From Actinomycetospora callitridis (GTDB lineage: Bacteria; Actinomycetota; Actinomycetes; Mycobacteriales; Pseudonocardiaceae): 64,000 bases of DNA. The stretch spans positions 1 to 64,000 of the forward strand of contig NZ_JAQZAK010000005.1 of the NCBI RefSeq assembly GCF_028737265.1, written 5' to 3'. A model generated the notes under the pieces. It was not told the DNA's origin, did no database searches, and worked only from the letters and a program-made list of their open reading frames with translations. Below are positions 49,378 to 57,462 of the stretch, one piece after another (the stretch's first letter is position 1; each line of letters opens with the position of its first letter). Both the position numbers and the translations under genes were made by a program.

Positions 49378-49725
49378 TCAGGACGCCGCGAAGGGGTCGA
49401 AGCCGAACTTGATCGCGGTCGGGTCGCGCCGCACCGTCACGACGCCGGCGGCGTCCTGCGTGTCCAACTGGCACAGCAGCCGGACGAGACGGTGCGCGGC
49501 TCCGCGGGGCTCGTCGCCCGTCTGCGCCAGCGTGCGGTGCGACGCTCCGACGTTCCACTGCGACGTCGTCCCCGCACCCTGACTGACCGCGATCACGACG
49601 TCGAGCAGCCAGCGTGCCGGCTTGCCGGAGAACGCCGTCGTCTGGTGGGCGAGGACCTCGACGACCTGATCGGCGCGCACCAGCCCGTGGTCCTGGGTCT
49701 CGATCCACACCTGGTTCAGCGCCAT
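49378..49725 (-). CDS. hypothetical protein in MerR-linked cluster
   Basis: 115 aa, ATG 49725 behind a strong AGGAGGTGG. MALNQVWIETQDHGLVRADQ, VVEVLAHQTTAFSGKPARWL, LDVVIAVSQGAGT: a folded, non-membrane protein. Not recognised. It is preceded by a long inverted repeat (49760-49862) that would form a leader hairpin. Same strand as the next unknown gene and merR. Confidence 0.75.
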   Translation of the reverse strand: MALNQVWIETQDHGLVRADQVVEVLAHQTTAFSGKPARWLLDVVIAVSQGAGTTSQWNVGASHRTLAQTGDEPRGAAHRLVRLLCQLDTQDAAGVVTVRRDPTAIKFGFDPFAAS

Positions 49726-49759
49726 GACCCACCTCCTCGCTCCGGGGCGACATCGGCCC

Positions 49760-49862
49760 CCCGGCGGGAGCCGGGCCGACGTCCGGAACGACCCGTCTCG
49801 AGGAAGGGTCGGCGTACCGCCGTGGGGTCGGTCGTTCCGGTCGGCTCCGGGCTCCCGCCGGG
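49760..49862. repeat. long inverted repeat in leader of 49378-49725 gene
   Basis: The arm 49760-49793 (CCCGGCGGGAGCC ... CCGGAACGACC) pairs with 49830-49862 (GGTCGTTCCGG ... CTCCCGCCGGG) with a few one- or two-base bulges, leaving a 36-base loop. It could be a terminator of the upstream gene or an attenuator. Nothing else was seen in this 188-base gap. Confidence 0.65.
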
Positions 49863-49913
49863 AGGGCCATCCAGTAGCAGGGACCGTTGATCGGATCGCG
49901 TTGCGGGCGGTCA

Positions 49914-50294
49914 TCACCTCCTCGCCGGGACGGATGTCGTGGACGGGTGCACCGGAGGCGCCCGGGTGCGGGGAACGGGTCGTCGGCGGCCACCCCGAGC
50001 CGTGCCGACCGGGGCGGGGTCCCTGCCGGCGACCAGTCCGCGGGACGACCTCGGTGGAGGTTCGCGGCGGGCCGCGGGGCCGTGCCGCGGAGGTGGCGCG
50101 GGAGGCGCGGGACGTTCCTCGCCCCAGGGCTGCTCGGCCGTCACGATCGCGACGAACTCGGCGTCGAACACGGCCTGGTCCACGGCGGGCCCCCCGTCGA
50201 TCACCACCAGGGGCTCGGGGGCCGGGTCACTCCCGCGACCGCGTCGCGGTGTCTCCCCGAGGCCCTGCGCCTCGTCGAGCACGTCGACCGTCAT
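49914..50294 (-). CDS. hypothetical protein downstream of merR
   Basis: 126 aa from ATG 50294 (GGAGGAG upstream). The first 65 residues look folded (MTVDVLDEAQGLGETPRRGR, PLVVIDGGPAVDQAVFDAEF, VAIVTAEQPW); the rest is Pro/Arg-rich and probably disordered. Not recognised. The dyad at 50360-50377, just before it, suggests direct control by the MerR protein encoded upstream. Confidence 0.65.
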   Translation of the reverse strand: MTVDVLDEAQGLGETPRRGRGSDPAPEPLVVIDGGPAVDQAVFDAEFVAIVTAEQPWGEERPAPPAPPPRHGPAARREPPPRSSRGLVAGRDPAPVGTARGGRRRPVPRTRAPPVHPSTTSVPARR

Positions 50295-50359
50295 GACGAA
50301 CACTCCTCCGGTCGCCACTCTCACCGGTTCCAGCGTTCTCGCCACGATCTGCGAGATAT

Positions 50360-50377
50360 CTACAACTTTAGTTGGAG
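50360..50377 (-). promoter_or_regulatory. MerR-type dyad
   Basis: Minus strand CTCCAACTAAAGTTGTAG: arms CTnCAACT and AGTTGnAG around two bases, directly followed by TAGATA, a -10-like box. It lies in an AT-richer gap between the merR stop and the next start. Likely operator of the adjacent MerR protein. Confidence 0.6.
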
Positions 50378-50389
50378 CTTTTCGCTCGT

Positions 50390-50803
50390 TCAACCCCGAG
50401 ATCCGTTGCCGTGGCCATGGTCGCGCCCATGGCGGGCCGAGTCGCGTTGCCGGCGCGCGGTGTCCCGTTCGTCGAGCGCGGTGTCCCGCTCGCGGCGCGC
50501 CCGGTCGCGCTCCTCGGTGGTGGCGGCGTGCCGGGCGCGCTCCTCGGCGAGGTCGGCGTGCAGATCGAGGATCGTCGCGGCGCTGGCCAGGGTGTGGCCG
50601 TGATCGGTCAGCTCGCGCAGTGCGACGACCCGGGCGAGGTGGTTGCGGGAGTAGCGCCGGTGTCCGCCCCCGGAACGGGACGGGCTGACCAGTCCCGCGG
50701 CGTCCAGGCTCCGGAGGAACGCGGCGGTGACCCCCAGCAGCTGCGCGGCCTGACCCATGCCGTAGGCGGGGTGGTCGGGATCATCCAGGCGGTCCAGAGT
50801 CAT
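50390..50803 (-). CDS. MerR family regulator with charged coiled-coil tail
   Basis: 137 aa. HTH and wing at 12-75: YGMGQAAQLLGVTAAFLRSL, DAAGLVSPSRSGGGHRRYSR, NHLARVVALRELTDHGHTLA. The C-terminus is a run of ERDxARRxRD repeats (85-125) forming a charged coiled coil, then HGRDHGHGNGSRG, a possible metal-binding end. Resembles HspR-like stress MerR proteins in the HTH; no ligand Cys. Likely controls the dyad at 50360. Confidence 0.85.
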   Translation of the reverse strand: MTLDRLDDPDHPAYGMGQAAQLLGVTAAFLRSLDAAGLVSPSRSGGGHRRYSRNHLARVVALRELTDHGHTLASAATILDLHADLAEERARHAATTEERDRARRERDTALDERDTARRQRDSARHGRDHGHGNGSRG

Positions 50804-50953
50804 GCGTCGCCTTCTCCTACCGGGCGTCCGCGCCGCACGCTACCCGGGTCCGGGCCCCCGGCGGAGGAGCCAGGTGGGACGCCGGCCGTCCGGCGCCTCG
50901 GCTCCTGGCCGGACGAGGCGTACCCGGGAGCTCGAGGTGGAACCCCCGGCCCC

Positions 50954-52348
50954 ATGAGCACAGCGTCCGACGTCGAGACCGCCATCGAGATCCACGACCC
51001 CGCGACGGGGGAGTTCGTGGGCAGCGTCCGCCCCGCGGGCCCCGACGAGGTCGACGCCGCCGTGGGCCGGGCGCGCACCGCCCGCGACGCCTGGGCCCGC
51101 ACGGCGCCCGGCGACCGCGCCGGCCTGGTGCGCGACGCCGCCGGGGCGCTGCGGGGCGTCGCCGAGGAGTTCGCGCGCCTCAACGAGACCGAGACCGGGC
51201 GGCCCTACGACGACGCCCTGGGCGGGGTGCTGGCCGCGGCCGGGACGCTCGAGCAGTACGCCGAGCTGGGCCCGTTGCACCGCGGACGCTCGCTGCAGGG
51301 CTCGTGGGACGCGACCGACCTCATGGTCCCCGAGCCCCGCGGGGTCGCCGCGGTGATCACGCCGTGGAACGACCCGGTGGCCGTGGCGGGGGGCCTGATC
51401 GGTGCGGCGCTCGTCACCGGCAACACCGTCGTGCACAAGCCCAGCGAGCGCTGCCCGCACCTCGGACGACGCTTCGCCGAGCTCGTCGCGTCCTTCCTGC
51501 CCGAGGGCGTCCTCGAGATCGTCGACGGGGCCGGCCCGACCGGCGCCGCGCTGTCCGGGCACCCGTCGATCGACCTCGTCGCCCACGTCGGCTCCATCAA
51601 CGCCGGGCGCGCCATCCGCCAGGCCGCCGCCGGCACCGGCGCGCACGTCCTGCTGGAGAACGGGGGCAACGACCCGTTCGTCGTCGACGCCGACGTCGAC
51701 CCGCGCTGGGCCGCCGAGCAGGCGGCGCTCGGCTCCTACGCCAACGGCGGCCAGGTGTGCGTCTCCGTCGAGCGCATCTACTGCGCCGCCGCGATCGCCG
51801 AGCCGTTCCTCGACGCGCTGGCCGAGGAGGCCGCGCGCTGGGTCTACCGGCCCTCGGCGGCGGGCGAGAAGGCCCTCGGCCCCGTGGTGGACCGCCGGCA
51901 CCGCGAGCACGTCCACTCCCACGTCGCCGCCGCGATCGAGGACGGCGCGCGGGTGCACGCGGGCGGGTTCGTGCCCGAGGGCGACGGTGCCTTCTACCCG
52001 GCGACCGTGCTCTCCGGGCTCACGCCGGCGATGACGATCCTGCGCGAGGAGACCTTCGGGCCGGTCGCGCCGGTCCGGGTGGTCGAGGACTTCGCCCACG
52101 GGCTCGCCGAGGCCGTCGACGACCCGCACGGACTCGCCGCGACCGTGCTCACCGGCAGCATCGCCCACGCCCAGCAGGCCTGGCGCGAGCTCCCCGTCGG
52201 CACCGTGAAGATCAATGCGGTGTTCGGCGGCGCGCCGGGCGGGGCGGCCGAGCCCCGCGGGGTGTCGGGGTCGGGCTTCGGCTACGGCCCGGAGCTCCTC
52301 GACGAGATGACCACCACCAAGGTGGTCCACTGGTCGCCACTCCCGTGA
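50954..52348 (+). CDS. aldehyde dehydrogenase family protein
   Basis: 464 aa, ATG 50954. NAD-binding and catalytic features: PRGVAAVITPWNDPVAVAGG, NTVVHKPSERCPHLG (Lys), general-base Glu in VLLENGGNDPFVVDADVD, nucleophile Cys in NGGQVCVSVERIY, EETFGPVAPV, and C-terminal SGSGFGYGPELLDEMTTTK. Oxidises aldehydes to acids. LENGGNDP differs from the common ELGGKSP, pointing to a less-studied subfamily. Single gene. Confidence 0.92.
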   Translation: MSTASDVETAIEIHDPATGEFVGSVRPAGPDEVDAAVGRARTARDAWARTAPGDRAGLVRDAAGALRGVAEEFARLNETETGRPYDDALGGVLAAAGTLEQYAELGPLHRGRSLQGSWDATDLMVPEPRGVAAVITPWNDPVAVAGGLIGAALVTGNTVVHKPSERCPHLGRRFAELVASFLPEGVLEIVDGAGPTGAALSGHPSIDLVAHVGSINAGRAIRQAAAGTGAHVLLENGGNDPFVVDADVDPRWAAEQAALGSYANGGQVCVSVERIYCAAAIAEPFLDALAEEAARWVYRPSAAGEKALGPVVDRRHREHVHSHVAAAIEDGARVHAGGFVPEGDGAFYPATVLSGLTPAMTILREETFGPVAPVRVVEDFAHGLAEAVDDPHGLAATVLTGSIAHAQQAWRELPVGTVKINAVFGGAPGGAAEPRGVSGSGFGYGPELLDEMTTTKVVHWSPLP

Positions 52349-52417
52349 GCGAGTGCTGACGCTGAGTACGTGTTGATCGACCCGTGACCCCCGGACGGGT
52401 GCTGTCGTTGCCCCGAC

Positions 52418-53029
52418 GTGACCAATGACGACGACGCCGTCACGGCCGCCGCACCGACGGCCGCACTCGCCCGGCCGGCTCGTCCGCGCCCGGCACCGCG
52501 GTGGCCGCTGGTGCTGAGCCGGTCGGTGCTGGGCGTCGCGGCCACGGTCACGGGCGTGCTCGGGGTCGGCGTCGCGACCGGCGCGACGCCGATGCTGTCG
52601 ATGGTCGCCGGGCCCCAGGCCTCGCTCGCGGTCCCGCCACCGCCTGTCGTGCCGGTGCTCGGCACGCCGACCTCGGTCGAGGCGACGACGACGGACACCA
52701 GCGAGACGACGACGCGCACGACCACGCGCTCACCGCGCCGGACCGTGGACGACGAGACCACCACCGCCCGCCGGACGACCCGCCCGACCCCGGTCGTGCC
52801 CGTCGTCCCGGAGCCCGAGCCCGTGGCCCCGGCGCCGGTCGAGCCGCCGGCCGGCGGGGGCCAGGGCGGCGGCGCCGGCGGCGGCGGTAGTGGCGGTCAC
52901 GGCGGCGGTGAGGGTGGCGGCGGCCAGACCGGCGGCGGCACCGGCGGCGGTCAGGGTGGCGACGGTCAGGATGACGGCGGTCAGGGTGGCGGCGCTCAGC
53001 AGCCGCGCCTCACCAGGGGCGCCGGCTGA
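52418..53029 (+). CDS. membrane-anchored Thr/Pro- and Gly-rich hypothetical protein
   Basis: 203 aa from GTG 52418. A short Ala/Pro-rich cytoplasmic part, one membrane helix at about 31-57 (WPLVLSRSVLGVAATVTGVL), then an extracellular stretch: Thr-rich 85-115, Pro/Val-rich 116-145, and Gly-rich 146-195 with repeated GGGQGG and GGDGQDDGG. Low-complexity surface protein; no domain recognised. Followed by a strong terminator. Confidence 0.65.
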   Translation: MTNDDDAVTAAAPTAALARPARPRPAPRWPLVLSRSVLGVAATVTGVLGVGVATGATPMLSMVAGPQASLAVPPPPVVPVLGTPTSVEATTTDTSETTTRTTTRSPRRTVDDETTTARRTTRPTPVVPVVPEPEPVAPAPVEPPAGGGQGGGAGGGGSGGHGGGEGGGGQTGGGTGGGQGGDGQDDGGQGGGAQQPRLTRGAG

Positions 53030-53048
53030 CCGGTCCAGGACATACCTC

Positions 53049-53085
53049 GGTGGCGAAACCCGCGCTCAGCGCGGGTTCCGCCACC
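53049..53085. terminator. bidirectional terminator
   Basis: GGTGGCGAAACCCGCGCT (53049-53066) pairs with AGCGCGGGTTCCGCCACC (53068-53085), one mismatch, one-base loop. Between convergent stops at 53029 and 53105. Confidence 0.9.
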
Positions 53086-53104
53086 CAAGTCGGGGTCGGT
53101 GGCC

Positions 53105-53551
53105 TCAGCGCACGAGGGCGACGAGGTCGCCCGGGAGCTGCTCGAGGGTCCGGTCGACCTGGTCCTCGGGCAGCCACTCGCGCAGCAGGTGCAGCACCTG
53201 CTCCACCTGGTGCTCGACCTTCTCCGCGTCCACGGACGTCACACGCCCCGAGACCGCGTCGACGAAGGCGTCCTTCGTGACGGAGCGGGCCTGATCGTCC
53301 TTCGGGCGCTGGGCGCGGAGCTCCGCGGAGAGCTCGGGGGGCAGGCTGACCGTGAGGTCCTGCGCGAGGCCGGAACTGATGGCCTTGCCCAGCTCGTTCA
53401 GCGTGGCGCGGACCAGCACCTCGGCCTCGGACTGCGTCTCCAGCCCGATCCGGCGCTGGACCTGCCCGGTGAACGCCGCGAGCGTGGCGCTGGAGCGCGC
53501 CGGGTTCGGGTCGTCGGGGTTCTCGTCGGACTGCACCGGCGGGGTGGTCAT
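53105..53551 (-). CDS. DUF2267 domain protein
   Basis: 148 aa from ATG 53551. FTGQVQRRIGLETQSEAEVL, VRATLNELGKAISSGLAQDL, LPPELSAELRAQRP, EKVEHQVEQVLHLLREWLPE and DQVDRTLEQLPGDLVALV: two helical repeats of the DUF2267 type. Function unknown. A second DUF2267 protein is encoded at 22814. Confidence 0.85.
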   Translation of the reverse strand: MTTPPVQSDENPDDPNPARSSATLAAFTGQVQRRIGLETQSEAEVLVRATLNELGKAISSGLAQDLTVSLPPELSAELRAQRPKDDQARSVTKDAFVDAVSGRVTSVDAEKVEHQVEQVLHLLREWLPEDQVDRTLEQLPGDLVALVR

Positions 53552-53605
53552 GTCTTCTCGTGCCTCCAGCTCGTGACTGCTTCTTCTCCGGACACGGGCA
53601 CCCAC

Positions 53606-53923
53606 TCAGGAGGCGGGCGCAAACCCCTCGTCGCCGGCGCGTCGCACTCCCTCGGTCCAGCGGTCGCGGCGCTGGGCCTCGGTCTGCTCCCACCACTCCG
53701 GGCCCCGCTCGCCGAGCGCGGTCTTCGCCGCGTGCACCCGAGCCCGCGCGGACGCCTCCGCGTCGGCGTCGTCCGCGCGCTTCGCGGTGCCCACGTCCCG
53801 GCGCGCGGCCATGAGCCAACGGCGCAGGACCGAGGCGTCGTCCTCGGGGATCAGCGGATCGGTCGCCCGCCAGCGCCGTCCGTCGATCACGACGTGGTGG
53901 CCGTCGTCGGTGTGCTCGACCAT
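53606..53923 (-). CDS. conserved actinobacterial small protein
   Basis: 105 aa from ATG 53923, overlapping the GT9 stop (TGATG on the minus strand). GHHVVIDGRRWRATDPLIPE, VLRRWLMAARRDVGTAKR and AAKTALGERGPEWWEQ form a pattern common in actinobacterial genomes, sometimes mislabelled as a Tol-type transporter protein. No membrane segment. Function unknown; cotranslated with the glycosyltransferase. Confidence 0.8.
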   Translation of the reverse strand: MVEHTDDGHHVVIDGRRWRATDPLIPEDDASVLRRWLMAARRDVGTAKRADDADAEASARARVHAAKTALGERGPEWWEQTEAQRRDRWTEGVRRAGDEGFAPAS

Positions 53924-54939
53924 CACGCCACGTCCACATCCATGCCCACGCGGCGCAGGCGCCGGGACGCCGCGAGCACCTCGTCGGGGCCGATCGCCAG
54001 GCACTCCTGGTCGAACGGGCACACGAGCTGGCGGCACGGGCTGCAGGACACGGGACGCGTGAGCACCTCGGCGCGGGTGGAGCGCGGCCGATACTGGTCG
54101 ACGGTCTCGGTGCCGGCGAACAGCTCGACCACCGGTGCGCCGACGGCGTCGGCGAGGTGCACGCCCCCGGAGTTGTTGGCGACGACGACCTCGGCGTCGG
54201 TGAGCACCGCCGCCAGGTCGCCGAGCTCCAGGCCCGTGACCGGGAGCCCCACGTCGCCGGCGACCGCCGCGACGAGCTCCGCCTCGCGCTCGGTGCCCGT
54301 CACCGCGACCGTCAGCCCGTCCTCGGCGAGACCCCGGACGACGGCGGCGAACCGCTCGGGGGGCCAGCGTCGCGACGGGCAACTCGCACCGGGGGCCACG
54401 ACGGCGTAGCGGGCGAGGTCGAGCGCGGCGGGGACGTGGGCGTCGAGGGGGACGCGGGCGTGCAACGTGTGCCCCTGCGACGGCACGCCCACGGCGGCGA
54501 GCAGCCCGAGCATGCGGTCGACCTGGTGCACCTCGTCGGGCGGGGCCGGCACCCAGTGGGTCAGCAGGGCGCCGCCGAACTCCTTCGACGTGCCCACCCG
54601 GACGCCGATGCCGGCGCGGCGCGCGAGCTCGGCGGCCGGCCACGGCGACTGCGAGAACGACGTGAGCACGATCGCGGCGTCGTGGTCGCGGGCGGTGAGC
54701 TCGGCGACGAGGTCGGCGTCCGGGTCGGCGCCCGGGACGAGGTCGAGCTGCTGCCAGGACACCGAGGCGGTGACGACGTCGTCGACCTCGGGGAGCAGGG
54801 CGGCAGCGGCCGCGCCGCCGGGGGAGGCGAGCAGGTCGAGCGACGCGTGCGGCGCCGCGGCGCGCAACGCCCGGAACACGGGACCGGTCATCAGGACGTC
54901 GCCGACGTTGTCGGGACGCACGACGAGGATGCGGCGCAT
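53923..54939 (-). CDS. glycosyltransferase family 9 protein (heptosyltransferase-like)
   Basis: 338 aa from ATG 54939 (MRRILVVRPDNVGDVLMTGP, the usual GT9 start); the reading to 55014 adds a non-conserved stretch. The C-terminal half has VAPGASCPSRRWPPERFAAV and VVANNSGGVHLADAVGAPVV (nucleotide-sugar site). A Cys cluster CSPCRQLVCPFDQEC near the end is typical of actinobacterial members. Transfers a sugar to a cell-envelope or secondary-metabolite acceptor. Divergent from the MBL gene. Confidence 0.9.
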   Translation of the reverse strand: MRRILVVRPDNVGDVLMTGPVFRALRAAAPHASLDLLASPGGAAAAALLPEVDDVVTASVSWQQLDLVPGADPDADLVAELTARDHDAAIVLTSFSQSPWPAAELARRAGIGVRVGTSKEFGGALLTHWVPAPPDEVHQVDRMLGLLAAVGVPSQGHTLHARVPLDAHVPAALDLARYAVVAPGASCPSRRWPPERFAAVVRGLAEDGLTVAVTGTEREAELVAAVAGDVGLPVTGLELGDLAAVLTDAEVVVANNSGGVHLADAVGAPVVELFAGTETVDQYRPRSTRAEVLTRPVSCSPCRQLVCPFDQECLAIGPDEVLAASRRLRRVGMDVDVA

Positions 54940-55051
54940 CGAGGACCACTCGGGGTCGCCGTACCCTGGGCGGTGCGCGGCGGGGTGCCGGAGGTCGGCG
55001 GGGAGGTCGGGCACGGCGACGAGTACCCGAAGGTGCTGGCAGGCTCACCCC

Positions 55052-55933
55052 GTGAGCTGGTCGCCCTGGTTCCACGCGCGGCCCGTCGCCCGCGGCGTCT
55101 GGCTGGTCGCCGAGCCCGGCCACGTCAACTCGTGGCTCGTCGCCGGGCGCGACCGCGCGGTGCTCGTCGACTCCGGGCTCGGGATCGCCCCGATCCGCCC
55201 GGTCGTCGAGGCGCTCACCGACCGGCCCGTCGACGTCGTGCACACCCACGCCCACCTCGACCACGTCGGCGGCGACGCCGAGTTCTCCCGCGTCGCGATC
55301 CACCCGGCGGGGGTCGCCGAGCTGACGGCCGGCGCGAGCGCGGCCGAGCGGCGCCGCTACCTCGCCCACACCCGCCGGATGCTCGCCGCCGCCGACGCCT
55401 ACCGGGCGCTCGACCGCGACTTCCTCCACCTGCTCTCCGCCGACTCCGACCCGCGCCCGCTGCCGCCCGGCGTCGACGAGACCACCTGGGCGCCCGGGCC
55501 GGCGCCCACGCCCGACCTCCTCGCCGACGGGGACGTCGTCGACCTCGGCGGCCGGGAGCTGCGCGTCCTCCACACGCCGGGCCACAGCCCGGACTCGGTC
55601 TGCTTCCTCGACGAGCGCGCCGGCCTGCTGTTCGCCGGCGACACGGTCAACACCGGCCCGACCTACGCGCAGGCCCCGGAGGCCGACCTCCCCGCGTTCG
55701 CCGCGTCCACCGCCCGGCTGGCGGAGCTCGACGTCCACCTCGTCCTCATGGCGCACTTCGGCCGCGCGGTCGCCGAGGGCGCCTACCTGCGCGAGGTCGC
55801 CGACGCCTTCGCGCGCCTGCTCGCCGGCGGTGTCGACGGGCCCGTCCTGCGCCCGGCGCGCGACTGCGACGCCGACCCGGTGCGCGAGGCCGTGTTCGAC
55901 GCGTGCTCGATCTACGTGCCCGCCGATGAGTGA
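55052..55933 (+). CDS. metallo-beta-lactamase fold hydrolase
   Basis: 293 aa from GTG 55052. Metal site: VVHTHAHLDHVGGD (HxHxDH), His in VLHTPGHSPDSVCF, Asp in LLFAGDTVNTG, and C-terminal LVLMAHFGRAV. Glyoxalase II/MBL family hydrolase; substrate unknown. No strong ribosome-binding site. Overlaps the next gene by 8 bases. Confidence 0.88.
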   Translation: MSWSPWFHARPVARGVWLVAEPGHVNSWLVAGRDRAVLVDSGLGIAPIRPVVEALTDRPVDVVHTHAHLDHVGGDAEFSRVAIHPAGVAELTAGASAAERRRYLAHTRRMLAAADAYRALDRDFLHLLSADSDPRPLPPGVDETTWAPGPAPTPDLLADGDVVDLGGRELRVLHTPGHSPDSVCFLDERAGLLFAGDTVNTGPTYAQAPEADLPAFAASTARLAELDVHLVLMAHFGRAVAEGAYLREVADAFARLLAGGVDGPVLRPARDCDADPVREAVFDACSIYVPADE

Positions 55934-56291
55934 GCGCCGGTCCGAGACCGCCGACGGCGTCGAGGTCCTCGTCTCCGGCGACGCCTCCCGCGACGCCCTG
56001 GCGCAGCGGGCGCTCGCCCGCGGACCGGCGCTGACCGAGCGGGCGCTCGGGTTCCTCCGGGGATGGCTGCACGACGGCTTCGCGCCGGAGCGGGGAAGCT
56101 TCGAGCTGGTCACGCTCGAGGTCCCCGCCGCCCGGGAGCCCGGCGGGGGTGACGTCGTCCTGCGGTTCGTGTTCACCCTCGACGCGGCGCCCGAGGAGTA
56201 CGGCTACACGTGGTTCGAGGTGGTGCTGAACGACCGGGACCACCCGCCGGACCCGTTCTGGCCGGTCGGGGTACGTGTCAGCTTCTGGTGA
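55926..56291 (+). CDS. hypothetical protein
   Basis: 121 aa, ATG 55926 inside the MBL gene end. LTERALGFLRGWLHDGFAPE, RGSFELVTLEVPAAREPGGG, VVLRFVFTLDAAPEEYGYTW and a C-terminal FEVVLNDRDHPPDPFWPVGV. A beta-rich small domain, not recognised. Part of the MBL to GT run. Confidence 0.75.
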   Translation: MSERRSETADGVEVLVSGDASRDALAQRALARGPALTERALGFLRGWLHDGFAPERGSFELVTLEVPAAREPGGGDVVLRFVFTLDAAPEEYGYTWFEVVLNDRDHPPDPFWPVGVRVSFW

Positions 56292-56322
56292 GCGAACGGC
56301 CGGGATCGGGTACCGACGGCGG

Positions 56323-57462
56323 GTGGCAGACCTCCGCGTCGCGCTCGTCCACGGGCGCGCCGACCCCGCGCACGACGGCGTCGCCGACTACACCGTCCAC
56401 CTCGCGCAGGCCCTCGACCGCCACGGCGTGGACGTCGTCGACGTGCCCGTCGACCCGGGGGCGCGCGGGTTGCTGCGCGCGGCACGGTCGCTGCGGGCGA
56501 GCGGCGCGGACGTCGCGCACGTGCAGTTCGCGCCGTCGGCGTTCGGGTTCTCCGGCGCCCCGGGGCTGCTCGGCGACCTCGCGGGGATGCCGCTGGTGAC
56601 GACGCTGCACGAGTACGGCTGGTGGTCGTGGGCGCCCCGGGTGCCGGACGGCGTGTGGTCGTTCCTCGAGCGCCGTCGCCTCGCCGACCGGGAGACCGGG
56701 CGCCTCGTCCCGCGCAGCGCGGCGGTGCTCACGACCAACGGCGAGCACGCCGCGACCCTGCGGGACCGCCTCGGCGTCGAGGCCGGCCGCGCCCCGCTGC
56801 TGCCGAACGTCGAGGTCGACCCGGACGCCCCGGATCGGGCCACCACCCGGCGCGCCCTCGGCGTGCCCGCGGACGCCGAGCTCGTGGTCTTCTTCGGCTT
56901 CGTGCACCCGGTGAAGGGCCTGCGCTACCTCGTCGACGCCGTCGCGCGCCTGGCCGCCGAGCGTCCGCGGCTGCACCTGCTGGTCCTCGGCGGGTTCACC
57001 TCGCTCGCCCTGCCCGAGGACGAGGCCGCGGCGTTCCGCGACGAGCTGACCGCGCACATCGCGGCGGCGGGCGCGACCGACCGCGTGACGATCACCGGGC
57101 ACCGCCCCGCCGGCGAGGTCTCGGCCGCGCTGCAGGCCGCGGACGTCGCGGCGTTCCCGTTCACCGCGGGGGCGACGCTCAAGAGCGGTGCGCTGCTCGC
57201 CGCACTCGACCACGGGCTCCCGACGCTGGTCACCCGCCGCCCCGACGCCCCCGAGGACCCCGACCTCGCCGACGGCGAGACCGTGGTGATCGCCCCGCAG
57301 GTGCGCGACGCCGACGTCCTGCACGACGGGCTGCGCCGTCTGTTCGGTGACGACGACCTGCGCGCGCGGGTCGCGGCCGGCGGGCACCGCCTCGTCCGCG
57401 GCCGCGACTGGGACCGGCTCGCCGCGTCGCACGTGGCCACCTACCGGGCGGTGCTCCCGTAG
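56323..57462 (+). CDS. glycosyltransferase family 4-like protein
   Basis: 379 aa from GTG 56323. GT-B fold: N-terminal VALVHGRADPAHDGVADYTV and DVAHVQFAPSAFGFSG; C-terminal VFFGFVHPVKGLRYLVDAVA, HLLVLGGFTSLALPEDEAAA, ITGHRPAGEVSAALQAADVA and the donor-site stretch TLKSGALLAALDHGLPTLVT. Adds sugar from a nucleotide donor. Stop TAG shares one base with the next GTG, so it is translated with the second GT9. Confidence 0.9.
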   Translation: MADLRVALVHGRADPAHDGVADYTVHLAQALDRHGVDVVDVPVDPGARGLLRAARSLRASGADVAHVQFAPSAFGFSGAPGLLGDLAGMPLVTTLHEYGWWSWAPRVPDGVWSFLERRRLADRETGRLVPRSAAVLTTNGEHAATLRDRLGVEAGRAPLLPNVEVDPDAPDRATTRRALGVPADAELVVFFGFVHPVKGLRYLVDAVARLAAERPRLHLLVLGGFTSLALPEDEAAAFRDELTAHIAAAGATDRVTITGHRPAGEVSAALQAADVAAFPFTAGATLKSGALLAALDHGLPTLVTRRPDAPEDPDLADGETVVIAPQVRDADVLHDGLRRLFGDDDLRARVAAGGHRLVRGRDWDRLAASHVATYRAVLP

